Source: Bacteroidota bacterium
Lineage (GTDB): Bacteria > Bacteroidota > Bacteroidia > Chitinophagales > LD1
Direction: 5' to 3'
Assembly: GCA_018267385.1 (NCBI GenBank)
Contig: JAFDYN010000003.1
Coordinates: 200,708 to 264,707 of the forward strand
Length of the DNA stretch: 64,000 nt
The position numbers and the translations under genes are program-made. The notes under the pieces are model-generated. The model ran no database searches. It saw nothing but the letters and a program-made list of their open reading frames with translations, and was not told where the DNA came from. This document shows, one piece after another, positions 15,778 through 26,900 of this stretch. The stretch's first letter is position 1. Each line of letters opens with the position of its first letter.

Positions 15778-17481
15778 ATGAAGCAAACCATACTCGGACT
15801 CACCCTTTTGCTGCTCACATCATGCCTTTACGCTGCTACACCAGCGCCTGCCCCTCTGGGTACTGACACGGTCAAGGTCAAAAAGACCAAGGTGACAGAG
15901 CCTAAAAAGAAGGAGGCCAAGACGGAAAAAAAGAAAGAAGCGAAGCCAGAGAAGAAGGCCGACGCAAAGCCTGCTCCTAAAGCGGAGACCACTACGACTA
16001 CCTCTACCAGCCATAGCTCGGTGAGTAGCTCTAAGTTTCAGAAGCCATACAAGACATGGGCCCTGACGCTGAATGGCTCCTTTACCAATCCATATACAGA
16101 CCTGAAGTACCGCCGCTTCCTCGGCGTGTCCAAGCCTAAGAACGAGTACCAGTGGGGTGTAGGCGTGGGTGCCATACACATGTTTGACGGTGCGTTTGGC
16201 ATCATGGGCCAGTTCAACGCCGGTGCGCTGCAGGGCGTAGCCGATAGCAATATGGACAGCAAGTTTGACTACAAGGCGATGGTAGCATCGGGCATAGACC
16301 CTTCGGGAAATTACTTCAAGGGCATGTTTTACGAAGCATCGGCCAACCTCTACTGGGATATCACAAACACTGTATTCGGCATCAACCGTATGCTCCGCGC
16401 ACGCAATAGCGGCAAGGACTACAAGCCACGCTGGGTATCACTGTACTCCTACGCCGGTATAGGTATCAACTACAGCAGTGTAAAGGTATACCACCTCAAA
16501 ACCGGCCTGCTGGATAATAGCGGTACGTTCTTTAACGGTAGCACCACCAGCCTCGTAGTACCGGTGGGCCTGGGAGTGAAGTTTAAACTCAGCAAGCTGG
16601 TAGACCTGGGCCTCGAGGGTTCCTGGCATTTCACTTTCACAGACAAGCTGGACGGCCTCGAGTATGAGCATCACAATAACAAGCGCCGTGATGACTCCTA
16701 CTCTATGATAGGCGCTACGCTCACATTCAAGCTCGGTACTAAGAAGCGCGACAAGGAGCATATCGAGTGGAGGCATCCGCAGGAAGGCATCTACGCTGAC
16801 CTCGACCGCATAGAGAAGCGTGTAGACAAGCTCTACAAAGACTCTGACGGCGATGGCGTGAGTGATGTATTTGACAAGGATAATGAGACACCGGAGGGCC
16901 AAAAGGTCTATGGCGATGGTACCGGTGTGGATAGTGACCGTGACGGCATACCTGACGAGAAGGACGTAGAGCCATTCTCTGATCCGGGCTCTAAGGTAGA
17001 TGAGAACGGCAGGGCAGTAGATACTGACGATGATGGTGTGCCTGACACACGCGATCTCGAGCCAAACACACCTAAGGGCAACCTGGTAGATGCACGTGGC
17101 CGCTCGCTGAATGACAAGTTCGCTGACAAGAATGCAGATATGGGCAATGGCCGTGGCGGCTTCTTCTTCCCGTCTGTATACTTTGAGTTCAATAAGGATG
17201 ATATCCAGCGCCAGTACGAGCCTGAGCTGCAGGCCATAGCCAAGACCCTGCGCGAAAATCAAGGCCTCACGCTGAAGGTGGTAGGCTACTGCGACCAGCG
17301 TGGTACAGTGCCATATAATGATGACCTGGGTATGCGCCGTGCCAAGCAAGTGATAGACTACATGGTACGTGTGTATGGTTTCCAGCCTGCGCAGTTTGAG
17401 GCAGTATCTGTAGGCAACCGTGTGACGGAGAAAGCCGAGAACTGGATCAACCGCCGCGTAGATTTTGTAGCCAAGAAGTAA
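15778..17481 (+). CDS. OmpA-family outer-membrane protein with TSP3 calcium repeats
   Basis: A 567-residue envelope protein. Residues 1-20 are a signal sequence; 'LLTSC' fits a lipobox, so it may be a lipoprotein. A Lys/Glu/Pro/Ala-rich linker follows (about 34-80), then an OmpA-like beta-barrel (about 85-325), ending in a 'GATLTFKLGTKKRD' strand. Thrombospondin type 3 Asp repeats ('DSDGDGVSDVFD', 'DSDRDGIPDEKD', 'DTDDDGVPDTRD') lie at about 357-430. A C-terminal peptidoglycan-binding OmpA domain (about 466-567) carries 'YFEFNKDDI' and 'MRRAKQVIDYM'. It probably tethers the outer membrane to peptidoglycan. It has its own promoter and terminator. Confidence 0.93.
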   Translation: MKQTILGLTLLLLTSCLYAATPAPAPLGTDTVKVKKTKVTEPKKKEAKTEKKKEAKPEKKADAKPAPKAETTTTTSTSHSSVSSSKFQKPYKTWALTLNGSFTNPYTDLKYRRFLGVSKPKNEYQWGVGVGAIHMFDGAFGIMGQFNAGALQGVADSNMDSKFDYKAMVASGIDPSGNYFKGMFYEASANLYWDITNTVFGINRMLRARNSGKDYKPRWVSLYSYAGIGINYSSVKVYHLKTGLLDNSGTFFNGSTTSLVVPVGLGVKFKLSKLVDLGLEGSWHFTFTDKLDGLEYEHHNNKRRDDSYSMIGATLTFKLGTKKRDKEHIEWRHPQEGIYADLDRIEKRVDKLYKDSDGDGVSDVFDKDNETPEGQKVYGDGTGVDSDRDGIPDEKDVEPFSDPGSKVDENGRAVDTDDDGVPDTRDLEPNTPKGNLVDARGRSLNDKFADKNADMGNGRGGFFFPSVYFEFNKDDIQRQYEPELQAIAKTLRENQGLTLKVVGYCDQRGTVPYNDDLGMRRAKQVIDYMVRVYGFQPAQFEAVSVGNRVTEKAENWINRRVDFVAKK

Positions 17482-17501
17482 GCAACGCTAAAGAGATAAG
17501 G

Positions 17502-17532
17502 AAAAGCACTACCCATCCGGGTGGTGCTTTTT
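17502..17532 (+). terminator. Rho-independent terminator of the OmpA-family gene
   Basis: An inverted repeat 17502-17514 / 17519-17531 (one wobble) with a 4-base loop, ending in five T residues, 20 bases after the stop codon. Between here and 17750 I see no gene. Confidence 0.9.
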
Positions 17533-17749
17533 GTTTTACGGGGCACGCTTTTCATAGTATGTTTAGCTGAACCATTGGTCCATATCAGGTCTCAGGTCCG
17601 TGTGAATAATTCCCATTACTCAAAAGCCCTTTGTCAATAACTCCCCCGCAAAAAGTCGCTTATTTTGCAGACCTTTGCACCATCGCCACGCAGCCATTCA
17701 TCCGCTGCCAGACCTATGAATACTCTCCGTGGCTTCAGCATCTGATTCT

Positions 17750-17873
17750 GTATTCGTATTCAAGTCCCTCTCCTTTGGAGAGGGATTTAGGGAGAGGTCG
17801 TATTCGTATTAAAATCCCTCTCCTTCGGAGAGGTCCCGAGGCTTCGGGATTGTAGAGGTCGTATTCGTTCACT
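17750..17873. repeat. Tandem intergenic hairpin repeat (two copies)
   Basis: A unit of about 50 bases starts GTATTCGTATT, continues with a hairpin TCCCTCTCCTTTGGAGAGG and ends GAGGTC. It occurs at about 17753-17799 and again at 17800-17860, followed by the beginning of a third unit (GTATTCGTTC). The second copy has an extra small hairpin (CCCGAGGCTTCGGG). The hairpin core resembles those at 7208 and 52995. It fills the spacer before the terminase-like gene. Confidence 0.75.
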
Positions 17874-17888
17874 CTAAATATATCACCT

Positions 17889-18512
17889 ATGTCCGCACCA
17901 GCCGGCAACACCAACGCGTCCCGATGGACCCGCGAGAAAACCATCGCCACTCTCCACCAGATCGAGCAGCTCGCTCTCGACGAATTCTCCATCACCAACA
18001 CCCTCACCGAGGCCCTCTTCAAAGTCCGATGCTACAAGCAGCTCTGGAGCTACTGGAAGAAAAAATGGGAAATGGACGAAGAGATGATGGACCAGATCTA
18101 CTTCATCGAGCAGATCTTCACACACAAGCTCGAAGAAGGCGCCCTCTTCAAGCGGATGAACGCCTCCACCTGCCATTTTATCCTGAAGCACAACTACGGC
18201 TACAATACCAGGGGAGAGTCCGAGCTGCCCAGCCACCTGAGGCATGAGTTTCCGGAGGAAAAAGCAGTGGAGGAAAAAGCCTCCTCCGGTTCAAAATCAA
18301 AAAAAGATCATGCAAAACCCGAACGTAGTCAATACGAAATAGACTATGAGAACGATCCTGCCTACAAAGATTTCAGCGATAGGGAGACCGATGATGAGCA
18401 GATGAAGTGGTTTCGCGCCGATGCCCGCAAGCATCCGCACCTCTATACTGCTAAGCCACCACTCGGCTGCAACTATATCAAGATCGCTGAGGACCTCTAC
18501 TCGCCGATCTAG
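17889..18512 (+). CDS. Orphan phage terminase small subunit-like protein
   Basis: A 207-residue soluble protein with no signal peptide. The N-terminal part (about 10-105) is all-helical. It has a 'TREKTIATLHQIEQLALDE' helix, 'NTLTEALFKVRCYKQLW', and 'HKLEEGALFKRMNASTCHF' leading into 'FILKHNYGYNTR'. The last two elements match the pattern of phage DNA-packaging (Gp3/terminase small subunit-like) proteins, where 'NPTMAIFLLKNNFGY'-type sequence closes the domain. The C-terminal half is Lys/Glu/Asp-rich and polar. No large terminase, portal or capsid gene is nearby, so it would be a phage remnant or domesticated DNA-binding protein. This assignment rests on pattern memory only. Confidence 0.55.
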   Translation: MSAPAGNTNASRWTREKTIATLHQIEQLALDEFSITNTLTEALFKVRCYKQLWSYWKKKWEMDEEMMDQIYFIEQIFTHKLEEGALFKRMNASTCHFILKHNYGYNTRGESELPSHLRHEFPEEKAVEEKASSGSKSKKDHAKPERSQYEIDYENDPAYKDFSDRETDDEQMKWFRADARKHPHLYTAKPPLGCNYIKIAEDLYSPI

Positions 18513-18590
18513 GATAATAGTACACTAATAATGATAGGATAGAGCTGTAGTCTTTGGCGACCTTAGCTGCAGATACATACGCCTATGCCT

Positions 18591-19520
18591 CTACTGGCGT
18601 GGCGCAGCCGTGCTGGCATCTTCACCGCCAAACTTGACATCACAGCCCACGGCATAGTGGTCAGACAGATCTACGTGGCCTTTGCGCCATGGCCTTTTGA
18701 ATACGCCTACATGGCGCTCGATGATATGGCAGGCAGCATTATTGCGACGGAAGAGGATATAGTCCAGAGAGGTCTTGTCTTTCTTCCACACAGACTCGGC
18801 CAGTTCATTGTTAGTACCGTCATAGGTGCTCTTTTGTATGCCGGTCATATCTCCGTCTTCGGCATCCAGTAGGGTGAGCATACCCTTGTAGCGTTCACTG
18901 ATGGTTTTCTCGGTATTCATATCACCGCAGATGATTTGAGGCACGCCATCCACCTTGTACTTGTCCAGCAGGCTGTCATACATATTGCGTATCTGGATAT
19001 TGCGTATCTTCTGCTGCTCCTGGGCCTGCAGGTGGGTGCCTAGTATCTGAAACTTCCTGCCACCCCAGGTACCCTCCAGCAGGGCGGCACCTTTCTTGGC
19101 TACGCGGTCGTTTTCCTTGGCTATCTTAAACTCGATCACGTCCTTCACCTCCAGTGGTATACGGCTCACTACCCACACACCGCTGCTGATGCGGAAGGGA
19201 GAGTGGCTCGGGTTGAAAGGACCATACATAAAGGGGTACTGTGTGTTCAGCCCCTTACGGATCACCTCCAGCGCACCCGCGTGAAAGGCCTCCTGAAAGA
19301 CGATGATATCGGTCTGAGAGTGATTGAGTGTGTCTACTATGGCCTGCGCGCGCTCCAGGCGGCCCTTCATAGGCACGATAGGCGGCAGCATGTAGATATT
19401 CCAGGTCAGGACTTTCAGATCCCGTATAGCAGGGTCAGCGGTAGTGGCATCGCCGCCGGCGAAAGACGGGAGGGCGGTAAGGAGCAGCAGGAGGGAGGCG
19501 ATCAGTCTGAAATATTTCAT
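18591..19520 (-). CDS. Secreted sphingomyelinase-like endonuclease/exonuclease/phosphatase protein
   Basis: A 309-residue exported phosphodiesterase of the DNase I/EEP superfamily. The signal peptide is residues 1-21 (ending LPSFAGG). Catalytic motifs appear in order: 'LKVLTWNIYMLPP' (Asn), 'DIIVFQEAF' (Mg-binding Glu), 'ILGTHLQAQEQQKIRNIQI' (His), 'QIICGDMNTEK' (Asp/Asn), 'SLDYILF' and 'LSDHYAV' (final Asp-His). 'TWNIYMLPP' and 'GTHLQAQ' favour bacterial-type neutral sphingomyelinase or a related lipid phosphodiesterase over a nuclease. Many Bacteroidota make sphingolipids, so the target could be endogenous or foreign; the substrate is inferred. It is monocistronic and divergent from queG. 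Confidence 0.82.
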   Translation of the reverse strand: MKYFRLIASLLLLLTALPSFAGGDATTADPAIRDLKVLTWNIYMLPPIVPMKGRLERAQAIVDTLNHSQTDIIVFQEAFHAGALEVIRKGLNTQYPFMYGPFNPSHSPFRISSGVWVVSRIPLEVKDVIEFKIAKENDRVAKKGAALLEGTWGGRKFQILGTHLQAQEQQKIRNIQIRNMYDSLLDKYKVDGVPQIICGDMNTEKTISERYKGMLTLLDAEDGDMTGIQKSTYDGTNNELAESVWKKDKTSLDYILFRRNNAACHIIERHVGVFKRPWRKGHVDLSDHYAVGCDVKFGGEDASTAAPRQ

Positions 19521-19643
19521 GCCGGAGCTTTAGTATATATACTGCAAAACAACGGAGAATGTGTTACCTAATTGTTAGTTTTCAGTCAGGATTACATGTA
19601 TTTCAGCGAGATTTGCGGAGTATAGGTGAGCAGCAGTTTTTTC

Positions 19644-20570
19644 ATGGCAAACGTCAGTACCATCACATACCGGATCAAGGAGCATGCACGGCGGCTCGGC
19701 TTTGACAGTGTGGGCATAGCCCGCGCAGGAGAGCTGACCGCAGAGGCACGCGCACTGGAGGCCTGGCTGGCGCAGGGCCGTCACGGCACGATGCACTACA
19801 TGGAGCGAAACTTTGACAAGCGCATAGACCCCACCAAACTCGTAGAGGGCGCACGCTCGGTCATCAGCCTGTCATACAATTACTATACGGAGAAAAAGCA
19901 AACCGACCCCTCTGCGCCACAGATAGCCATGTACGCCCTTGGCCAGGACTACCACGATATAGTACGTGCCCGCCTCAATGAGCTGATGCAGTATATACGC
20001 GAGATAGCCGGCGATGTGCAGGGGAGGAGCTTCGTAGACTCAGCGCCTGTGCTGGAACGTGCCTGGGCGCAGCGTGCTGGCGTGGGCTGGGTGGGCAAAA
20101 ATACCAATCTCCTCACCAAGCGGCAGGGCTCTTATTTCTTTCTGGCCGAGTGCATCATAGACCTGGAGCTGGAGTATGACAGCCCGGTCAAGGACTATTG
20201 CGGCACCTGTACAAGGTGCATCGATGCCTGCCCTACGGAGGCTATCTACGAGCCATACCGGGTAGATGGCAGCAAGTGTATATCCTACTTTACCATCGAG
20301 CTAAAGGAGAGCATGATACCGGAGGCATACAGCGGAAAATTCGCTAACTGGATGTATGGCTGCGATATCTGCCAGCAGGTGTGCCCTATCAACTCTCAGG
20401 CTACACCACACCACACGCCTGAGTTTACACCCTCGGAGGAACTGCTCACGATGACCACAGCTGAGTGGAAGGCTTTGACCGAGGAGCGGTACAAGAAACT
20501 CTTTAAGCACTCAGCAGTAAAGCGTTCTAAGTATTTAGGATTAATGCGGAACATTAGTTTCCTGAAATAG
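19644..20570 (+). CDS. queG: Epoxyqueuosine reductase
   Basis: A 308-residue iron-sulfur and cobalamin enzyme performing the last step of queuosine synthesis in tRNA wobble bases. The N-terminal cobalamin-binding region (about 1-160) has 'LGFDSVGIARAGEL', 'VISLSYNYYT', 'YALGQDYHDIVRARL', 'FVDSAPVLERAWAQRAGVGW' and 'GKNTNLL'. It is followed by the two [4Fe-4S] motifs 'CGTCTRCIDACPTEAI' (about 184-199) and 'CDICQQVCPIN'. No HEAT-repeat extension is present (short form). The ATG at 19644 is preferred over an in-frame GTG at 19626. It is followed by an AT-rich hairpin. Confidence 0.95.
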   Translation: MANVSTITYRIKEHARRLGFDSVGIARAGELTAEARALEAWLAQGRHGTMHYMERNFDKRIDPTKLVEGARSVISLSYNYYTEKKQTDPSAPQIAMYALGQDYHDIVRARLNELMQYIREIAGDVQGRSFVDSAPVLERAWAQRAGVGWVGKNTNLLTKRQGSYFFLAECIIDLELEYDSPVKDYCGTCTRCIDACPTEAIYEPYRVDGSKCISYFTIELKESMIPEAYSGKFANWMYGCDICQQVCPINSQATPHHTPEFTPSEELLTMTTAEWKALTEERYKKLFKHSAVKRSKYLGLMRNISFLK

Positions 20571-20575
20571 AGGCG

Positions 20576-20603
20576 TTTATTTTTCTTTTTACCGAAAAAT
20601 AAA
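20576..20603 (+). terminator. AT-rich hairpin after queG, possible weak terminator
   Basis: A perfect 10-bp inverted repeat (20576-20585 / 20594-20603) made only of A/T plus one closing G-C pair, six bases after the queG stop. It partly overlaps a TAAATTTG word at 20600-20607 that fits the Bacteroidota -7 box, so the site may be a terminator, a promoter for the following region, or both. Confidence 0.4.
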
Positions 20604-20649
20604 TTTGGTTTTATCAATTCCTCAATTTACCTTTAAGTTAAAATTAACA

Positions 20650-20820
20650 GGAGCCATTCTGAGATCCTTCGATGATCAGGAGGCGCGCACTAGATCCTGT
20701 TGCTCTGTAGCAGCTAGCACAGAGGTGAGTCTCGAAGTCCCGTGCTTGTGCTTTGGTGCTTAACCTTTTATCTCCACCTTGATACCTGAGGGGCCACTCC
20801 CGGCCCTGGTCAGTCTACCC
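20650..20820 (+). other. GC-richer intergenic block with hairpin potential, possible leader RNA or ncRNA
   Basis: The 412-base spacer before the giant surface-protein gene (20571-20982) contains no ORF. Its central part is clearly richer in G+C than its flanks and can form at least three local stems: 20703-20708 with 20719-20724 (perfect 6 bp); an AGGTG/CACCT-based stem joining about 20722-20730 with 20772-20780; and 20786-20795 with 20802-20813 (10 pairs with a small bulge). I recognise no riboswitch or known RNA family. A TAnnTTTG box at 20600-20607 could start a transcript from the + strand. Confidence 0.3.
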
Positions 20821-20982
20821 TCTTCTATTCTTTGGTTTTTCGGTAAATAGAATTTTATCTATTTCATTTACAAGTATTTACAGTGATTAGACAAATTTGT
20901 CGTGTGAAAGTATTTGTAATTCAGTTTATACCTTTACTTTTAGTCAAAGAAATCCCTATTAAGTCTAACAAAACCGAGTAAA

Positions 20983-23900
20983 ATGAAGAGATCTACTCCG
21001 TCCTTTACTTTTTCGACTACCCCCACGAAAGCCGCATGGACAAAGGCTTTCAGTCGCATCATTACAAGTTTGATCTTGTGCGTGGCGCTGGGCAGTACCG
21101 CCTATGCGCAGGCAGTATCCGTCACAGCTACGGGTGGTACTACATCACAAACATATAGTACGCTAAAGGCCGCTTTTGACGCTATCAATGCCGGCACGCA
21201 TACCGGCGCTATTGTGATCAATATCAATAGCAACACCTCTGAGACTGCCCCCTCCGTATTAAATAGTAGTGGTGCGGGCAGTGCGTCTTATACCTCCGTG
21301 CTAGTGCAGCCCTCTGTCGATGCGGTGAGCGTCACATGTGCCACTGCATCCGGTCGTGGGGTCATAGAGCTGAATGGAGCAGATAATGTGACTATCAACG
21401 GCGATAACCCTAATACGGCAGGGATCAATAGAAACCTAACGATCAATAATAATGCCGCCAACACAGTGAACTACACGTCGGTGATCCGTTCGGCCACATC
21501 TTCTCTGGTCACCACTGCAGATAACAATACAATTAAGAATTGTATTATCATAGGTAATGCGGATGCTAATAATACTTCATCATTTACGAGCACAACCTAT
21601 CAAACCGGTATTCTGGCAGCAAATGGTGCCTCGACATCATCTGCTACTACAGCTCCCAGCGCTATCAGCAGCTCTACCGCTACAATGGGAGGTGCGCAGA
21701 CTGCATTGAATTTTACGGTGAATAACTGTGCTATCACAAAATGTGCGCGGGGTATCTACTTTCAAGGCGCTGCTAATTCGGTGTGCCCTACCCTCACGAT
21801 CACTAATAACCTGATAGGCAATGCTACAGCCGGTGCTGCAGACCAGGTTTACTCTATTGGTATCACAGCCGGCGGATTCGGCAATGCTACCACTAATAGT
21901 ACTATATCCGGCAATACTATCTATCTCGAGGGCTGGTTTCCCACCACGAGCAAGGCGATAGAACTCGGCCTGGCTGGTACTAATACCGGTGCGAACCTGA
22001 CGATCTCCAATAACAAAATTTTGAGGGTTTTTAATAAATCAACGAGTGAATATGGAGCGCATGGTATAAGTGTATACACTACCACCACGGCTGCCAATAT
22101 CACAGTGGTAAACAACTTTATCACCAATCTTTCCAGCGTTTACAGCAATGCCAGTGCACCATTTAATTATGGTCCTAAAGGTATTGTACTTTGGGCCGGT
22201 ACAGGTCACAAGGTGTATTATAATAGTGTAAATATATATGGCGGCCCTCAGACAGGGTCTGCAGGGGCTGATTACTCAGCCTGTCTGGCCGTGGCCAGTT
22301 CTGGATGTACCGGACTGGATATCCGCAATAATATTTTTAGCAATACGATCGCGGGCACCTATACAGGATCTAAGGATATGGTCTTCTTGCTATGGGGCGG
22401 TCTGACCTCTACAGCCAATAATGTGATCAATAACAATGTGTGCTATGTCGGTACGGGTACCAATAACTTTCTGGCAGGTGTAGGCACCAGCACATTAAGT
22501 GCGCCTTCCACTACCTATACTCAGGCCAACTTTAATGCCGCTGCTACCACACCAGCGACCAACTGGCGCTCCTACACCAGCGGACTGACTACCGGTGGCA
22601 CTAATGACAATGCAATGGTAGCCTCTACAGCGGCTGCGCCATTTACATCCAATACTGACCTGCACGTGTTGTACAATGCCGGAGAAGCATTGTCTAACAT
22701 CTCAAATAAAGGTGTGGCCATCGCCGGGTTTACCACTGATATAGATGGCGAGACACGTCCGTGGACTGGTGCTACCAATCCATGTATCGGCGCGGACGAG
22801 TTTCAGTATACACCACCTGCACTGCCGACTATTACCTCATTCACCCCATCTGCGAACCTCTGCACCAGTGGTGGCGACGTAGTGACCATCACCGGTACCA
22901 ACTTTACCAGTGTCAGTGCAGTTACCTTTAATGGTACTAACGCAGCGAGCTATACCGTAAACTCATCTACCTCGATCACCGCCACTGCGCCATATGGCCT
23001 TTCGGCTGGTACTATAGCTGTGACCAACAGCGTAGGCACAGGTACCAGCTCTACATCTTATACTACCCAGCCTGGCCCGGTCATCACCAGTCAGCCTTCT
23101 GCTACTTCTGTCACCGTATATACCGGATCTGCCAGTACCTCTATGGCAGTAGCCAGCAGTACGGGTGGCGCTACCTATCAGTGGTATTACAGTATCAGCG
23201 CCGCGGGGCCATGGGTGGCGGTACCTGCTTCTCTCTCTACCGGTGCCAGCTTCACTGGTACCACCAGCGCTACACTCGGCATCACATGCAGTGCAGCTGC
23301 TCCGAGCGGTATTTATTACTTTGAATGCGTAGTCACCTCGGGGTCGTGCAATGCGACCTCTAATGTAGCCGCGCTGACTGTGAATGGCTATTGCAGCAAC
23401 TTTAATACAACTAATACAGGGTACTATATCAATAGCTTCACGACCAGTGGGGGCCTGACCAATATCAGCCCGGCCGTAGATGCTGGTTTCTCTGCCAACG
23501 GTTATGGCGACTTTACGTCTTCTTCTGTCTCTCAGATCCCGGGCGGTACGGTCAACTTTACCCTCGCTGAGGTCGGCGGTAGTATGGGTTATGGCATTTT
23601 TGTAGACTGGAATGGTAACGGCTCCTTTGCAGATGCAGGCGAGACGATGTACAATCCATCAGCCTACAATACAACTGTATCTAGTTCCTTTACTGTGCCC
23701 GCCGGCGCTGCTGCCGGTACCTACAGGATGCGCGTAGTGGGCAATGAGAGTACCTATCCTGCTACTGCCTGTACAGGCACAGCCTATACAGAGTGCGAGG
23801 ACTATCTCTTCACAGTGGTAATACCGATAGCTCCTACCATTACTTCTTATTCTCCGGGCGCGCTCTGCGCAGGTGGTGGCGAGACTGTGACCATCACCGG

Positions 23901-26900
23901 TACGGGGCTCAATACTGTGACAGCTGTCAAATTTAATGGCGTCAATGCTGCCTCATTCACCCTGGGCACCGCTACATCGCTCACTGCGGTGACTCCTGCA
24001 GGCCTCACCGCCGGTACAGTCACCGTGACCAATCCGTCCGGCACGGGCACCGGTGCTTCATACACTGTGAACCCTAGCCCTACCATCACAGGTCAGCCAT
24101 CTGCCGGTACTGTGAGCGCCGTGACCGGTACTTCAGCTACCTTTACTGTAGCTACCAGTGCCGGCAGCCCTACCTACCAGTGGTACTATGGCACTACTAC
24201 TACCGGCCCATGGGTAGCTGTGGCCAATGGCACACCTACTGGTCTGACCTATACTGGCGGCACTACAGCCAGCCTCGTAGTGACAGCCAGCAATACTGCT
24301 AATACAGGTTCTGCCAACTACTACAAGTGTATCGTCTCTGCGGCAGGCTGCGGCATTTCATCTAATAGTGCCCAGCTCACTATCACCGGCTACTGCAGTA
24401 ATACCAATACGACCAATACTACATATTATATAGACAGCTTCTACACCTATGGCTGTATCACGGATATCGCCCGTGTAGACGGAGGCTTCTCGCCAAATGG
24501 CTATGGCAACTTCACCTCTAGCGTGGTGACTCAGGTAGCCGGTGGCGCCATCAATTTCCGTATCAAAGAGACAGGCGGCACCATGCACTTTGGTATATGG
24601 GTAGACTGGAATAATAACGGCCTTTTCACTGACGCAGGTGAGAATGTGTTTACACAATCTTCATATGTCAGTGCCGTGGGTGGTACATTCAATGTGCCGG
24701 CAGGGCAAGTATCAGGCAACTATCGTATGCGCATACAGGGCAACGAGCTGGGTACTGTTGATCCATGTACGGGTACAGCCTATACTGAGTGCGAGGACTA
24801 CACCGTATATGTGCAGCCTATCGTAGCGCCTACTATCAGTTCTTTCACTCCTACGGCACTCTGTGCCGGTGGCTACCAGACCGTGACCATCACAGGTACC
24901 GGCTTCCTGGGTACTTCTGCCGTCACATTCAATGGTGTAAATGCAGTGTCATATACTGTGGTATCAAACACCTCTATCACTGCAGTGTCTCCATCAGGCC
25001 TCACAGCAGGCGTGATCACCGTGACCAATAGTGCAGGCAATGCAAACAGCACTGCCTATACCATACAGCCTAGCCCTGCTATCACTACCCAGCCTGTAGC
25101 GGCTACAGCCAGTGCGCTCACCGGCAGTGCTGCTACCTTTACAGTAGCTACCAGTGCATCATCACCTACTTATCAGTGGCAATATGCTACCAGCGCTACC
25201 GGCCCATGGACCAACGTGGCCAACGGTACTCCTGCAGGTATCACCTACTCCGGCGCTACTACTGCTACACTCACTGCTACGCCGTCATCCAGTGCTGCCG
25301 GCAGTACAGCTAACTATCTGCAGTGCGTAGTCACCTCCGGCTGCAGCAGCTATACCAATGCGGCACAGCTGACTGTGGTGGGCTATTGCGTGCCATCCAG
25401 TACTTCTACCTCTACTTATATCAGCAACTTCACCATCACAGGTGGTCTGACCAACTTCAATAATTCGAGCACCTATACTACAGGCGGATATGCCAATTAC
25501 ACAGCTACCACATCTGCCAGCCAGTATCCATCCAACACAGTGAGCTACTCTGTGACCATGGCCGGCGGTACAGCAGGTATAGCTATCTGGGTGGACTGGA
25601 ATCAGAACGGTGTATTCACAGATGCCGGAGAGGCGATGTACAATAGCGCTGCCTATCAGAGCAGCGGTACTTATACGGGCACCTTTACTGTGCCGGCTAC
25701 TGCACTCTATGGCAGCACCCGCATGCGCGTGCTCACAGACTTCAATGCTACCAGCCCGTCTCCTTGTACTATTGCAGCTAACCAAGGCGAAGGCGAAGAC
25801 TATACCTTTACCGTAGCTACACCACCTGCCTGCTCAGGTACACCTACCGCAGGTACTGCGGCTATCAGTGCCTCTGCCGTATGTGTGGGTACCTCCGTCG
25901 GGCTCACCCTTACTGGTTTTACTACCGGCGTATCTGGTATCAAGTATCAATGGCAGTCTAAGCTCAGTTCATCATCCACATGGGCCAATATTGCAAATGA
26001 TACGCTACCTACAGCATCTGATCTGCCTACGGCCGGTACTGACTACAGGTGCGTGGTCACTTGTACTCCTTCATCATCCAGTGCTACGTCAAATGTAGTG
26101 AGTGTGGTAGTCAACAATCCGACTATCACAGGTACGACAGGCGCTACTATCTGCGGTCCGGGAGCAGCTATTATCGCAGCTACTACCAGTGTATCTACAG
26201 ATACCGCATTCTGGTATGCTACCAGTAGCAGTACCGCAATATTGGGCACAGGTTCTTCCTTTATTACCCCTGTTATCACAGGCAATACGACCTACTATGT
26301 GCAAGCCAAAAGTCCGGCTACTACCGCATCTGGAGGTAACGCTTCTTCTACAGGCGCATCCGGTACGAATTATGATGTGGCTGGATTGGTTTTTGATGTT
26401 ACTAATGAGTTTGTGCTCAGCTCTGTAGCTATGTATCCTGACGCCAGTGGTACAGTGACCATAGCATTGCAAAACTCCGGTGGCACGACCCTGCAAAGCG
26501 CTAATTATACTTTTACCGGTGCTTCTGCTACACCTGTTACGGTACCGCTCGGCTTTACTATTCCTGTCGGTACGGGATATCGCCTTATGCTGACTAGCAA
26601 CTCTAACTATATTGACTTTTACAGAGATCTTTCGCAGACATTCCCTTATGCGGTAGGTACCTCTGGTAGTATCACGGGGGCATACTATTATGGTTCCAGT
26701 ACTAATTATTACTATTTCTACAATTGGCAGATCAGCCAAAGGTGCGCCAGTGCTCGTCAGGCTGTCAATGTGACGTATACTACACCTCCGTCTATCTCTG
26801 TCACCCCTGCTACAGCCACGATTTGCAGCGGAGACTCCGTGCACGCTACGGTGACAGGCGCAGCTTATAGCACCTTCACATGGACACCTGCGGGTGCATC

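Noticed and set aside
16438-17349. 303-codon open frame on the - strand
   Set aside because: It is antisense to the TSP3 and OmpA domains of a well-supported gene; the Asp-rich repeats create the long opposite frame.
20650-20700. Resemblance to a thiamine pyrophosphate riboswitch (CTGAGAT near 20659)
   Set aside because: Only the short CTGAGAT word matches; the later conserved TPP elements are missing and the downstream gene is unrelated to thiamine.
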